A stretch of 64,000 nucleotides of DNA from Heyndrickxia sporothermodurans (lineage in GTDB: Bacteria; Bacillota; Bacilli; Bacillales; Bacillaceae_C), in contig BORH01000018.1 in NCBI GenBank assembly GCA_018333075.1, forward strand, positions 1 to 64,000. The letters are read 5' to 3'. Under the pieces are notes generated by a model, which worked only from the letters and a program-made list of their open reading frames with translations, ran no database searches and was not told the DNA's origin. Below are positions 48,899 to 56,564 of the stretch, piece by piece. Position 1 is the stretch's first letter, and each line of letters starts with the position of its first letter. Made by a program: the position numbers and the translations under genes.

Positions 48899-49261
48899 AT
48901 GTCTTACAGAAAACTAGGACGTACTAGTGCCCAACGTAAAGCGTTGCTTCGTGATTTAGCAACAGACCTTATTATCAATGAGCGCATTGAAACAACTGAA
49001 GCTCGTGCGAAAGAATTACGTTCAGTTGTTGAAAAAATGATTACTCTTGGTAAACGTGGTGATTTACACGCACGTCGTCAAGCTGCAGCTTTCATTCGTC
49101 ATGAAATTGCTAATGAAGAAACAAAACAAGATGCTGTTCAAAAATTATTTTCTGATATCGCTACTCGTTATCAAGAGCGTCAAGGTGGATACACTCGTAT
49201 CATGAAACTTGGACCTCGTCGTGGTGACGGTGCGCCAGTAGTAGTTATTGAATTAGTTTAA
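48899..49261 (+). CDS. rplQ: 50S ribosomal protein L17
   Basis: A 120-aa protein at the tunnel exit rim. [40 protein letters not shown] and [20 protein letters not shown] are diagnostic. It is the last gene of the alpha section and is followed by a terminator. Confidence 0.97.
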   Translation: MSYRKLGRTSAQRKALLRDLATDLIINERIETTEARAKELRSVVEKMITLGKRGDLHARRQAAAFIRHEIANEETKQDAVQKLFSDIATRYQERQGGYTRIMKLGPRRGDGAPVVVIELV

Positions 49262-49271
49262 TATTTTATTA

Positions 49272-49317
49272 AAAAGGGCAGGACAGTTAGTTTTAATTGC
49301 TTCTTTGCCCTTTTTTT
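49272..49317 (+). terminator. Terminator at the end of the ribosomal superoperon
   Basis: aaaagggca (49272-49280) pairs with tgccctttt (49306-49314), and the 3' side runs into a stretch of T. The 25-base loop is long, but position and U-tract support termination. Confidence 0.8.
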
Positions 49318-49431
49318 ATAAGTTAAACTTGCGATAGATGGCAAAATGTTGCCATGACATTTTCATACGTGATGTATTGAAGCTAACAGAGTGTTATGAT
49401 GGGTAGATACAAAGGCTATCCCGTCTAGCTC

Positions 49432-49518
49432 CTTGCATCTCTCTCCATCTCTATTTCTAGAGGATTTGTAACCAGGGAACGAGTGAAATTCCCCAGGAGA
49501 GGGGTGCAGGCTTTTTTA
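49432..49518 (+). promoter_or_regulatory. Structured leader RNA with terminator upstream of ecfA1
   Basis: A long stem (49432-49447 with 49497-49511; 15 pairs including three G-U and one bulge) ends directly in a run of six T, then atttttt. Inside it are two smaller hairpins, atctct/agaggat (49448-49466) and gggaa/ttccc (49476-49480, 49490-49494), giving a three-way junction. That is the form of a riboswitch-type attenuator ahead of the ECF transporter operon. The ligand is not evident. The inner sequence slightly recalls a cobalamin riboswitch core but lacks the other conserved boxes. Confidence 0.6.
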
Positions 49519-49589
49519 TTTTTTCGGCTTTTTGTTGGTGAATTGAGAAAGAGTAGTAGAGTATAGTATAGCTTAGAGGAGGTTTGGAG

Positions 49590-50429
49590 ATGGCAGAAGA
49601 GATTATTTCAATTGAACATGTATATTATCGTTATCCAGGACAAGATCCATATGTCTTAAAGGATATTACCTTCTCCATTCAAAAAGGGGAATGGCTTGCC
49701 ATTGTCGGTCATAATGGGTCAGGGAAGTCAACTTTAGCGAAAATGTTAAATGGTCTTCATTATCCGGAAAAGGGGAATGTGACAGTTAATCAGCTTTCCT
49801 TATCAGAAGAAACTGTTTGGGAAGTAAGAAAGAGAATTGGAATGGTTTTTCAAAACCCTGATAATCAGTTTGTAGGAACTACTGTACAGGATGATGTGGC
49901 TTTTGGTTTAGAAAATAACGGTGTTCCCCAAGAAGAAATGGTTAGGCGTGTAAGGGATGCCTTAGAAAGAGTAAATATGCTTTCCTTTCTTGATCAAGAG
50001 CCACACCATTTATCCGGAGGCCAAAAGCAAAGGGTTGCGATAGCAGGTGTTATCGCTATTAGACCAATGGTCATTATTTTGGATGAAGCGACATCAATGC
50101 TTGATCCAAAAGGGCGTAAAGAGGTATTAGAAACCATAAGAGAATTAAAGGAGAAACTAGGTCTTACAGTTATTTCAATTACGCATGATTTAGAAGAAGC
50201 ATCTAGGGCGGACCGAATGATCGTATTAAATAATGGGGAAGTATTTAAGGAAGGGAGACCAAATGAAATCTTTCGGATGGAAGAGGAACTGGTGAAATTA
50301 GGTCTTGATATTCCTTTTACAATAAAAATGAGCAAGAAGTTAACGGAGCAAGGCTTCGAATTTCCTAACATGTACTTAACAGAAGAAGAATTGGTGGATG
50401 CATTATGGACATTGCACTTGAACAAGTAG
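49590..50429 (+). CDS. ecfA1: Energy-coupling factor transporter ATPase EcfA1
   Basis: One of the two ATPases of the shared ECF module that powers vitamin and metal S-components (biotin, riboflavin, folate and others). The 279-aa protein has Walker A GHNGSGKS, the Q-loop region MVFQNPDNQF, ABC signature LSGGQKQRV and Walker B VIILDEATSMLD with ITHDLEE. ATG 49590 follows gaggaggt. It overlaps ecfA2 by 25 bases. Confidence 0.95.
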   Translation: MAEEIISIEHVYYRYPGQDPYVLKDITFSIQKGEWLAIVGHNGSGKSTLAKMLNGLHYPEKGNVTVNQLSLSEETVWEVRKRIGMVFQNPDNQFVGTTVQDDVAFGLENNGVPQEEMVRRVRDALERVNMLSFLDQEPHHLSGGQKQRVAIAGVIAIRPMVIILDEATSMLDPKGRKEVLETIRELKEKLGLTVISITHDLEEASRADRMIVLNNGEVFKEGRPNEIFRMEEELVKLGLDIPFTIKMSKKLTEQGFEFPNMYLTEEELVDALWTLHLNK

Positions 50430-51274
50430 AATATCGTTATCAAGCAAATACCCCATTTGAAAGATTAGCTTTAAAGAATATTGATTTAGTCATTCCGTCT
50501 AAACGCTTTATTGCTGTTATCGGTCATACAGGCTCTGGAAAATCTACTCTATTACAGCATTTAAATGCTTTATTGCAGCCGACAAAAGGAAGAGTATTGA
50601 TTGGAGATCAACTAATCGATTCTGAAAAAAAGGAAAAAAACCTTCGGAAAGTTCGCCAAAAAGTAGGGATTGTCTTTCAATTCCCGGAACATCAGTTATT
50701 TGAGGAAACAGTGGAAAAAGATATTTGCTTTGGTCCTATGAATTTCGGTGTAAAAAAGGATGAAGCAAAAAGAAGAGCGAGAGAACTGATTCGCCAGGTA
50801 GGCTTGCCTGAAGACGTATTAGATAAGTCGCCTTTTGATTTATCAGGCGGACAGATGCGGCGCGTAGCTATTGCTGGAGTTTTAGCAATGGAACCAGATG
50901 TACTTGTTTTAGATGAACCAACCGCTGGACTTGATCCAAGAGGTCGTAAAGAAGTAATGGAGATGTTTTATCGGCTTCATCAAGAGAAAGGTCTATCAAC
51001 CATACTTGTTACACATAGTATGGAAGATGCTGCAATTTACGCTGATGAAATTGTGATTATGCATCAAGGTGAAATAAAGAGAAAAGGAACGCCTAAGGAA
51101 ATTTTTTCAGACCCAAAGGAATTACTATCGTTAGGACTTAATGTACCAGACGTAGTTAATTTTCAATATTTATTAGAACGAAAAATGAGTCAAAAGCTAG
51201 GAAAAACCTGTTTATCAATAGAAGAACTATCAAGCGCCTTAAAGGATTGGAAGATCCGAGGTGAACGATCATGA
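50405..51274 (+). CDS. ecfA2: Energy-coupling factor transporter ATPase EcfA2
   Basis: Second ATPase of the ECF module, 289 aa: Walker A GHTGSGKS, IVFQFPEHQLFEE, signature LSGGQMRRV, Walker B VLVLDEPTAGLD and the switch histidine in VTHSMED. It forms the asymmetric heterodimer with EcfA1, reflected in the overlapping genes. It overlaps ecfT by four bases (ATGA). Confidence 0.95.
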   Translation: MDIALEQVEYRYQANTPFERLALKNIDLVIPSKRFIAVIGHTGSGKSTLLQHLNALLQPTKGRVLIGDQLIDSEKKEKNLRKVRQKVGIVFQFPEHQLFEETVEKDICFGPMNFGVKKDEAKRRARELIRQVGLPEDVLDKSPFDLSGGQMRRVAIAGVLAMEPDVLVLDEPTAGLDPRGRKEVMEMFYRLHQEKGLSTILVTHSMEDAAIYADEIVIMHQGEIKRKGTPKEIFSDPKELLSLGLNVPDVVNFQYLLERKMSQKLGKTCLSIEELSSALKDWKIRGERS

Positions 51275-52068
51275 TGGAAAAAATGATATTTGGTCGTTAT
51301 GTTCCAACAGAATCTGTTATTCACCGTTTAGATCCTCGTTCCAAACTAATCTTTGTCTTTGCTTATATTTGTATAGTTTTTTTAGCAAATAATGTAACGA
51401 CATATGGTTTTTTAGTTGTTTTAACAATTTTATTAGTGTTGATTTCAAAGATTCCTTTTTCATTTTTTATTAATGGTTTAAAGCCTATATTATGGCTCAT
51501 TTTGTTTACATTGGTCCTTCATTTGTTTTTTACAAAACAGGGAAGTTTAATCTTTCATTTAGGCTTTGTCAAAATATATGAAGAAGGGTTAAGACAGGGA
51601 GTTTTTATCTCTCTTCGTTTTATGCTGCTTATTTTTGTGACATCACTGATGACATTAACTACGACGCCTATTTCGTTAACAGATGGATTAGAAACCTTAT
51701 TAAATCCATTAAAAAAAATAAAGTTCCCGGTTCATGAATTAGCTTTAATGATGTCAATTGCATTAAGGTTTATCCCGACATTAATGGATGAAACCGACAA
51801 AATAATGAAGGCACAGATGGCTAGAGGCGTTGATTTTTCTGGTGGGCCGATTAAAGATCGTATAAAAGCAATTATTCCGTTACTTATCCCTCTTTTTATT
51901 AGTTCTTTTAAACGTGCTGAAGAGCTGGCAACGGCTATGGAGGCTAGAGGATATCACGGTGGGGAAGGACGAACAAAATACCGATTATTAGAATGGAAAG
52001 CTTCTGACTCTCTAGTAATGGTATTAATTTTAGTATTAACAGGCATTTTAATTATTTTCAGAGCGTGA
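51271..52068 (+). CDS. ecfT: Energy-coupling factor transmembrane protein EcfT
   Basis: Scaffold membrane protein joining the ATPases to S-components. The 265-aa protein has about five to six hydrophobic helices (FVFAYICIVFLANNVTTYGF, ILWLILFTLVLHLFF, FMLLIFVTSLMTLTTTP) and the two coupling helices with Ala-Arg-Gly motifs (QMARGVDF and MEARGYHGGEGRTK). It has paired ATG starts at 51271/51274; the first gives the B. subtilis-like N terminus. truA follows 10 bases later. Confidence 0.95.
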   Translation: MMEKMIFGRYVPTESVIHRLDPRSKLIFVFAYICIVFLANNVTTYGFLVVLTILLVLISKIPFSFFINGLKPILWLILFTLVLHLFFTKQGSLIFHLGFVKIYEEGLRQGVFISLRFMLLIFVTSLMTLTTTPISLTDGLETLLNPLKKIKFPVHELALMMSIALRFIPTLMDETDKIMKAQMARGVDFSGGPIKDRIKAIIPLLIPLFISSFKRAEELATAMEARGYHGGEGRTKYRLLEWKASDSLVMVLILVLTGILIIFRA

Positions 52069-52078
52069 GGGATTGTCC

Positions 52079-52819
52079 ATGCAGCGATATAAATGTACGA
52101 TTTCCTATGATGGGTCTGGATATTCAGGATATCAAATCCAACCAAATGGACGAACAGTACAGGGAGAGCTTGAAGCGGCTCTGAAAAAAATCCATAAAGG
52201 AGAGCATGTGAAAGTAACCGGATCTGGGAGAACGGATGCAGGGGTGCATGCTGTAGGACAGGTGATTCATTTTGACACTCCTCTTACTATTCCTAAAGAG
52301 CGCTGGCCCATTGTACTGAACAGTTTACTTCCAGATGATGTATCTATTCAGAATGCAGTTTCTGTAGAATCTGAATTTCATGCACGCTATTCTGTCGTAA
52401 AAAAAGAATACCGTTATAAAGTATACTTGAATACTTATCGAGATCCGTTTCAACGAAATTATGCTTTTCACTTTCCATATCCATTAGATATTCAAGAAAT
52501 GGAAAAAGCAAGCAAGTTTTTAATAGGAACTCATGATTTTACTAGCTTTTGTTCAGCAAAAACAGAGGTAGTAGATAAGATTCGTACGATCGAAAAAATA
52601 AATCTTCGAATAAAAAATAATCAATTAGAAGTTCAATTTATTGGAAACGGATTTCTTTATAATATGGTTCGAATACTAATGGGAACTTTATTAGAGGTCG
52701 GCATCAAGAAAAGAAGTGCTGAAGAAATCCCATGGATTCTTCAGCAAAAAAATCGTATACATGCTGGAAAAACAGCTCCAGCTGAAGGATTATATTTGTG
52801 GAAGGTTTTTTATAATTAG
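52079..52819 (+). CDS. truA: tRNA pseudouridine(38-40) synthase TruA
   Basis: Converts uridines 38-40 in the anticodon stem to pseudouridine. The 246-aa protein has the catalytic aspartate in GSGRTDAGVHAVGQVIHF, the N-terminal YKCTISYDGSGYSGYQIQ and the C-terminal FLYNMVRILMGTLLEVG. ATG 52079 with gaggga at 7 bases is preferred over TTG 52073. It is co-directional with the ecf genes, as in B. subtilis. Confidence 0.95.
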   Translation: MQRYKCTISYDGSGYSGYQIQPNGRTVQGELEAALKKIHKGEHVKVTGSGRTDAGVHAVGQVIHFDTPLTIPKERWPIVLNSLLPDDVSIQNAVSVESEFHARYSVVKKEYRYKVYLNTYRDPFQRNYAFHFPYPLDIQEMEKASKFLIGTHDFTSFCSAKTEVVDKIRTIEKINLRIKNNQLEVQFIGNGFLYNMVRILMGTLLEVGIKKRSAEEIPWILQQKNRIHAGKTAPAEGLYLWKVFYN

Positions 52820-52940
52820 AAAAGTGTTTCTTTTTTTAGGAGAAATATGCAGTTTTTTTTAGGAAAAGCCCTATGGTCTTATCGATAAAATCAGTAATAC
52901 CCATGTTTCTTATAACAACTAATCCAGGTGTAACATTTTC

Positions 52941-52969
52941 TTGACAATGGTGTTATAAAAATATATTAT
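52941..52969 (+). promoter_or_regulatory. Promoter of rplM-rpsI
   Basis: TTGACA (52941-52946), 17-bp spacer, TATTAT (52964-52969). It gives a leader of ~95 nt that includes the L13-type hairpin. Confidence 0.75.
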
Positions 52970-52982
52970 ATACTATGGTATG

Positions 52983-53022
52983 TTATTTAACCCCACGATA
53001 AGCCCCGGAAACTTATTGTGAT
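52983..53022 (+). promoter_or_regulatory. L13-type ribosomal protein leader
   Basis: ttatttaaccccacgataag followed by ccccggaaacttattgtg: a stem cacgataag-type / cttattgtg (52994-53002, 53012-53020) preceded by aacccc. This is the compact form of the Firmicute L13 leader, which is thought to mediate feedback by L13 on rplM-rpsI. Identified by shape and position. Confidence 0.7.
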
Positions 53023-53071
53023 AAAAATAAATACGTTAGATCTTGAATTTTTTATTTTAGGAGGGTAACTC

Positions 53072-53506
53072 ATGCGTACTTATATGGCTAATGCAAATAC
53101 AGTAGAACGTAAATGGTACGTTGTGGATGCTGAAGGTAAAACTTTAGGTCGTCTATCTAGTGAAGTAGCATCTATTTTACGCGGTAAACATAAACCAACT
53201 TTCACACCACATGTTGATACTGGTGATCACGTAATCATTTTAAACGCATCAAAAATCGAATTAACTGGTAAGAAATTATCTGATAAAATTTACTACCGTC
53301 ATACACAATATGCGGGTGGTTTAAAAACTCGTACTGCGAACGAAATGCGTACAAACTATCCTGAAAAAATGCTTGAGCTTGCTATTAAAGGCATGCTTCC
53401 AAAAGGTTCTTTAGGACGCCAAATGTTTAAAAAATTACATGTTTATGCTGGAGCAGAACATAAACATGAAGCACAAAAACCAGAAGTGTACGAACTTCGC
53501 GGATAA
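53072..53506 (+). CDS. rplM: 50S ribosomal protein L13
   Basis: A 144-aa early-assembly protein. [40 protein letters not shown] and [19 protein letters not shown] are conserved. It starts after aggaggg; rpsI follows 21 bases later. Confidence 0.97.
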   Translation: MRTYMANANTVERKWYVVDAEGKTLGRLSSEVASILRGKHKPTFTPHVDTGDHVIILNASKIELTGKKLSDKIYYRHTQYAGGLKTRTANEMRTNYPEKMLELAIKGMLPKGSLGRQMFKKLHVYAGAEHKHEAQKPEVYELRG

Positions 53507-53527
53507 TAATTAAGGGAGGGTATTATT

Positions 53528-53920
53528 TTGACACAAGTTCAATATTACGGAACAGGACGTCGTAAAAGCTCTGTAGCTCGTGTACGCTTAGTTCCTGGTA
53601 ACGGTCGTATCGTTATTAATGGTCGTGAAGTAGAAGACTATATTCCATTTGCGGCTTTAATCGAAGTAATTAAACAACCATTAAATGCTACTGAAACTCT
53701 TGGTAACTATGATGTTTTAGTTAATGTTAATGGTGGTGGTTTCACTGGTCAAGCTGGAGCAATCCGTCATGGTATCGCTCGTGCATTATTATTAGCTGAT
53801 CCAGAATACCGTTCAACTTTAAAACGTGCAGGTTTATTAACTCGTGACGCTCGTATGAAAGAACGTAAAAAATACGGTCTTAAAGGCGCTCGTCGTGCAC
53901 CTCAGTTCTCAAAACGTTAA
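53528..53920 (+). CDS. rpsI: 30S ribosomal protein S9
   Basis: A 130-aa protein whose C-terminal tail reaches the P-site tRNA; it ends in the expected [13 protein letters not shown]. It starts at TTG 53528 after aagggaggg. The 3' end is the integration site of the mobile element that follows: the coding sequence is complete, with the last codons supplied by the att core. Known streptococcal and Bacillus elements also use rpsI. Confidence 0.96.
   Translation: MTQVQYYGTGRRKSSVARVRLVPGNGRIVINGREVEDYIPFAALIEVIKQPLNATETLGNYDVLVNVNGGGFTGQAGAIRHGIARALLLADPEYRSTLKRAGLLTRDARMKERKKYGLKGARRAPQFSKR
53906..53916 (+). other. Probable attL core in the 3' end of rpsI
   Basis: ttctcaaaacg encodes the last FSKR residues of S9 and recurs at 61762-61772. 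An 11-bp match alone is weak; support comes from the adjacent integrase and the paired 19-bp repeats near both ends. Confidence 0.6.
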
Positions 53921-53956
53921 TCAATTCCTTATTGTATCAACGTTTACAAAGGTTTT

Positions 53957-53975
53957 TTGGTTCAAGTTGGTTCAA
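53957..53975 (+). repeat. 19-bp repeat at the left end of the element, with hairpin
   Basis: ttggttcaagttggttcaa, itself two tandem ttggttcaa units joined by one base, recurs at 61629-61647 with one difference. Such repeats beside attL and attR suit arm-type integrase-binding sites. The region also forms a perfect stem ggttcaagttg / caacttgaacc (53959-53969, 53978-53988) directly at the integrase stop. Confidence 0.65.
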
Positions 53976-53988
53976 ATCAACTTGAACC

Positions 53989-55044
53989 TTATAAAGCATT
54001 TAACAGATTTAAAGCATCGGCATCTTGCTGGTGCTTTTTTTCTGGCATTAATTCCAGATAATAATTTTGTGTGGTTTGTATATTTATGTGTCCTAATCGT
54101 TTGGATACATAAGCAATATCTATATCTTTAGCAAATAAAAATGATGCGTGTGTATCTCTTAGACCGTGAAAGGTAGTTCTTTTAATGTTTAATTCCGTTA
54201 ATAACTCGGCTAATTGTTCCGATTGTTTAAAGCCACCAAAGCCGAAAATATAACCATTGTCTTTAACGGGAATTTGACGAATAAGCTCATACACTTCTTT
54301 GTTGATAGAAACATCACGTTTAGCATTCTGTGTCTTTAATGAGGTGTCATCAGAAGTAGGACTGATCGAATGTCTAACTTCTATTCCGTATTCATAAGGG
54401 CTGTATTCGTAAAGGTTCTCCGGTCGAATTGCTAGTAGCTCTCCACGTCGCATACCTGTTTCTAATGCAAGTAATACAAGTAAGTTAAATTCATCTTCAG
54501 GATGCTGTAAAAGGTAATTACGAAGCTTTTTAAAGTCAGTTATAGATAAAGCTTTGTTTCTTTTAGGTGGGTTTTCTCCACGTGTTTTTACCAAACGAGC
54601 AAAATCATTTGCAATATAACCACGAGCATATGCATCACGTAATGATGTTTTTATGTTTAGAAGCACCTCATGTGTTGTTTTTCGAGAATGTGTCTTAGCA
54701 TATTCATCTATTTTCTTCTGAACAACAATATCATTTAAATCTTTTAATTGGATATCCTGAAATAGGTTTCTAATAACTCCCAAAGTACGAACATAATTTT
54801 GAAATGTCGATTCTTTAACGTCATTTACCTTTACAAGATAAATCCAGTTCTCGAAGAAATCAGCAAATGTTGTTGTTCTGTGGGCAAGTTCTTTATCTTC
54901 TCCTTTCGCTAATTCCATTTCTAAAGCCCAAAGTTCGGCTTCTCTTTTTGTCGGAAAAGTTTTAGAAAGTTTTTTGTGTTTACCATGTTTGTATAGAGAA
55001 ACTTGTGCTCGATATGATTTCCCTCTTTTTATAATACTAGCCAT
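53989..55044 (-). CDS. int: Tyrosine recombinase (integrase)
   Basis: A 351-aa phage/ICE-type integrase. N-terminal AP2-like arm-binding region (RGKSYRAQVSLYKHGKHKKL), a SAM-like core-binding domain (residues ~60-150) and a catalytic domain with R199/R200 in ETGMRRGE, H293-x2-R296 in HGLRDTHA, H319 in RLGHINIQ and nucleophile Y328. All catalytic residues are present, so it is probably active. ATG 55044 follows gaaggga; a TTG six codons upstream is rejected. Its stop lies about 70 bases from attL, facing away from rpsI. It resembles Tn916/ICE-family integrases. Confidence 0.93.
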   Translation of the reverse strand: MASIIKRGKSYRAQVSLYKHGKHKKLSKTFPTKREAELWALEMELAKGEDKELAHRTTTFADFFENWIYLVKVNDVKESTFQNYVRTLGVIRNLFQDIQLKDLNDIVVQKKIDEYAKTHSRKTTHEVLLNIKTSLRDAYARGYIANDFARLVKTRGENPPKRNKALSITDFKKLRNYLLQHPEDEFNLLVLLALETGMRRGELLAIRPENLYEYSPYEYGIEVRHSISPTSDDTSLKTQNAKRDVSINKEVYELIRQIPVKDNGYIFGFGGFKQSEQLAELLTELNIKRTTFHGLRDTHASFLFAKDIDIAYVSKRLGHINIQTTQNYYLELMPEKKHQQDADALNLLNAL

Positions 55045-55068
55045 ACTATCAATTCCCTTCAAAAAAAT

Positions 55069-55129
55069 AGTTGATAGATGCTAGTTGAATACAACTGTAT
55101 TGTATTCCGAACCTTGCATCTTATCAACT
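55069..55129 (-). terminator. Hairpin terminator between xis and int
   Basis: agttgatagatgc (55069-55081) pairs with gcatcttatcaact (55116-55129, one bulged base), enclosing a second perfect hairpin gaatacaa/ttgtattc. Read on the minus strand the stem runs into ATTTTTTT just before the int ribosome-binding site. It probably limits read-through from xis into int. Confidence 0.65.
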
Positions 55130-55138
55130 GTTAATAAA

Positions 55139-55336
55139 TTAAACCGAGTGTTTTTCAATAAATTCTATTAAAGATTTCATTGTGTATCGTTCATGTCGAC
55201 CAATCATGAAACGGTCAAGTTCCCTGTGCGGTCGTATATATTTATCAAATGACTTTGGGTCTACACCTAGAAAACTTGATGCTTGTTCCCTTGTTAAAAG
55301 ATATGGGTAATCTTTTGAAATCATATCAATGCTCAT
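55139..55336 (-). CDS. xis: Excisionase-like DNA-binding protein
   Basis: A 65-aa helix-turn-helix protein of the Tn916-Xis/MerR-like type: LLTREQASSFLGVDPKSFDKYIRPHRELDRFMIGRHERYTMKSL has the HTH followed by the wing in which the family reads DNA. Its place just upstream of int on the same strand supports a role as recombination directionality factor. aaaggagac precedes it. Confidence 0.8.
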   Translation of the reverse strand: MSIDMISKDYPYLLTREQASSFLGVDPKSFDKYIRPHRELDRFMIGRHERYTMKSLIEFIEKHSV

Positions 55337-55361
55337 AAAGCATCGTCTCCTTTTTAGTCTT

Positions 55362-56468
55362 TTATTTGAATGGATAACCTTGATTTGTATATAATACCGA
55401 GTACTTTTTCAACCATGCTATGACATCATCATTAGGCTCATAGTTTTCAAATTCGGTATATAGGAATGCTAAACACTTCTTTAGCCCTTCATCGCCCCAG
55501 ATACGCCAAACTTTGAATAAGTATGGAAATAATCCAGAACCGTTTAAAATATGTCTCTGTGATTGTTCCAGCAAGTTCATTCTTGGTGAAGGAGAACTAA
55601 ACATAAAACTTTTTTGAATGAGCAAATCAAGCATTTTTTTACTATAAGACGTTAGCCTATCAGATTTAGCATAATAAAACTGGTACCGATCAGTTAAGGC
55701 TGAAACAAGTAAATCTTTTAGCTCTGAGTCATTATTTATGTTTCCTAGTTTATCTGATAAATCATGTGCATAAGAACCCTTATAAACAGCTTCAAAGCGC
55801 ACCCAATTGTCATAATGAATTGCCTCTTCATATCGGATGCCCATTGTTTCTACTTGTTCCTTTTTCTTATCATAGACTCTCAATAAAGCTTTATTATTTT
55901 TGCCTTTTGAACCTAAATAAAAGGTTGATGTAATATTGTTGTTTGTTATTGCCGATAAAACCGAGTGATTTCTTCTTCCAGCAGCGGTTTTAACAACCTG
56001 ATTCTTTTTAGAAAGTTGATTATAAATTGTGTTTACATTTACTTTTTCATTGATAAAATCAATTGCAATATCAAGCCTTGAAAGTCTAGATGTATATAAC
56101 GTACTCTTGTTTATATTCGCGAGAAATTGATGTATCTGTATTGAATGACCATATAATGATTCATATTGCTTCCTGTATTCCATCCAAGCATGTGCAGAGA
56201 ACTTTATACAAATTCCCATTTGGATAAAATCCGTATGATAAGCAATTGCAAAATAATAAATTGCACTTTCACAACTAAAACCATTTGAATATCCTTGTGG
56301 CAATGACTGTTTAGCATCTTCTAGCTTCCCTAATGCTGTTTCAATCTTTGACAATCCAACAAATTCTTCTATGATGTTGATTGCCATACCTTTCCATTCT
56401 TCAATGTAATTGGGTCTTCTTGTAGATTGCAGAACTAGTGTAAATTCATCGACTTGAACATCTAACAA
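55362..56468 (-). CDS. mobT: Rep_trans/MobT-type relaxase (replication initiation factor)
   Basis: A 368-aa protein of the Rep_trans family, which includes rolling-circle plasmid initiators and the relaxases of Tn916 (Orf20) and ICEBs1 (NicK). Family features: SRLDIAIDFINEK strand, TFYLGSKGKNNKALLRVYDKKKEQ with the basic RVYDK region, and NWVRFEAVYKG. It would nick the element at oriT for transfer and possibly replicate the excised circle. It starts at TTG 56468 after aaaggagtg; no ATG fits. The large palindromes lie between it and the FtsK-like gene, the position of oriT in Tn916. Confidence 0.85.
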   Translation of the reverse strand: MLDVQVDEFTLVLQSTRRPNYIEEWKGMAINIIEEFVGLSKIETALGKLEDAKQSLPQGYSNGFSCESAIYYFAIAYHTDFIQMGICIKFSAHAWMEYRKQYESLYGHSIQIHQFLANINKSTLYTSRLSRLDIAIDFINEKVNVNTIYNQLSKKNQVVKTAAGRRNHSVLSAITNNNITSTFYLGSKGKNNKALLRVYDKKKEQVETMGIRYEEAIHYDNWVRFEAVYKGSYAHDLSDKLGNINNDSELKDLLVSALTDRYQFYYAKSDRLTSYSKKMLDLLIQKSFMFSSPSPRMNLLEQSQRHILNGSGLFPYLFKVWRIWGDEGLKKCLAFLYTEFENYEPNDDVIAWLKKYSVLYTNQGYPFK

Positions 56469-56488
56469 AAAATCACTCCTTTCAAGCC

Positions 56489-56516
56489 AACTAACATTGA
56501 TATATCAATGTTAGTT
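56489..56516. repeat. Perfect 28-bp palindrome upstream of the relaxase gene
   Basis: aactaacattgata followed immediately by its exact reverse complement tatcaatgttagtt. With the G5/C5 hairpin 20 bases further on, it fills the interval between the FtsK-like and relaxase genes. Candidate relaxase or auxiliary-protein binding site, or operator. Confidence 0.6.
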
Positions 56517-56535
56517 ACGAATTTCTTGTCTTGCG

Positions 56536-56564
56536 GAACGGGGGTTTTTACAAAACCCCCGTTC
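56536..56564. other. oriT: Candidate oriT: GC-rich hairpin between coupling and relaxase genes
   Basis: gaacgggggtttt and aaaacccccgttc pair perfectly over 13 bp around a 3-nt loop, overlapping the 3' end of the FtsK-like gene. ICEBs1 oriT likewise has a run-of-C / run-of-G inverted repeat near its relaxase gene, and Tn916 oriT lies between orf21 and orf20, the equivalent genes. No U-tract follows on either strand, so it is not a simple terminator. The nic site is not determined. Confidence 0.5.

Noticed and set aside
49470-49511. Cobalamin riboswitch upstream of ecfA1
   Set aside because: Only a short stretch resembles the core; the B12 box and other conserved segments are not found, so I left the leader unclassified.
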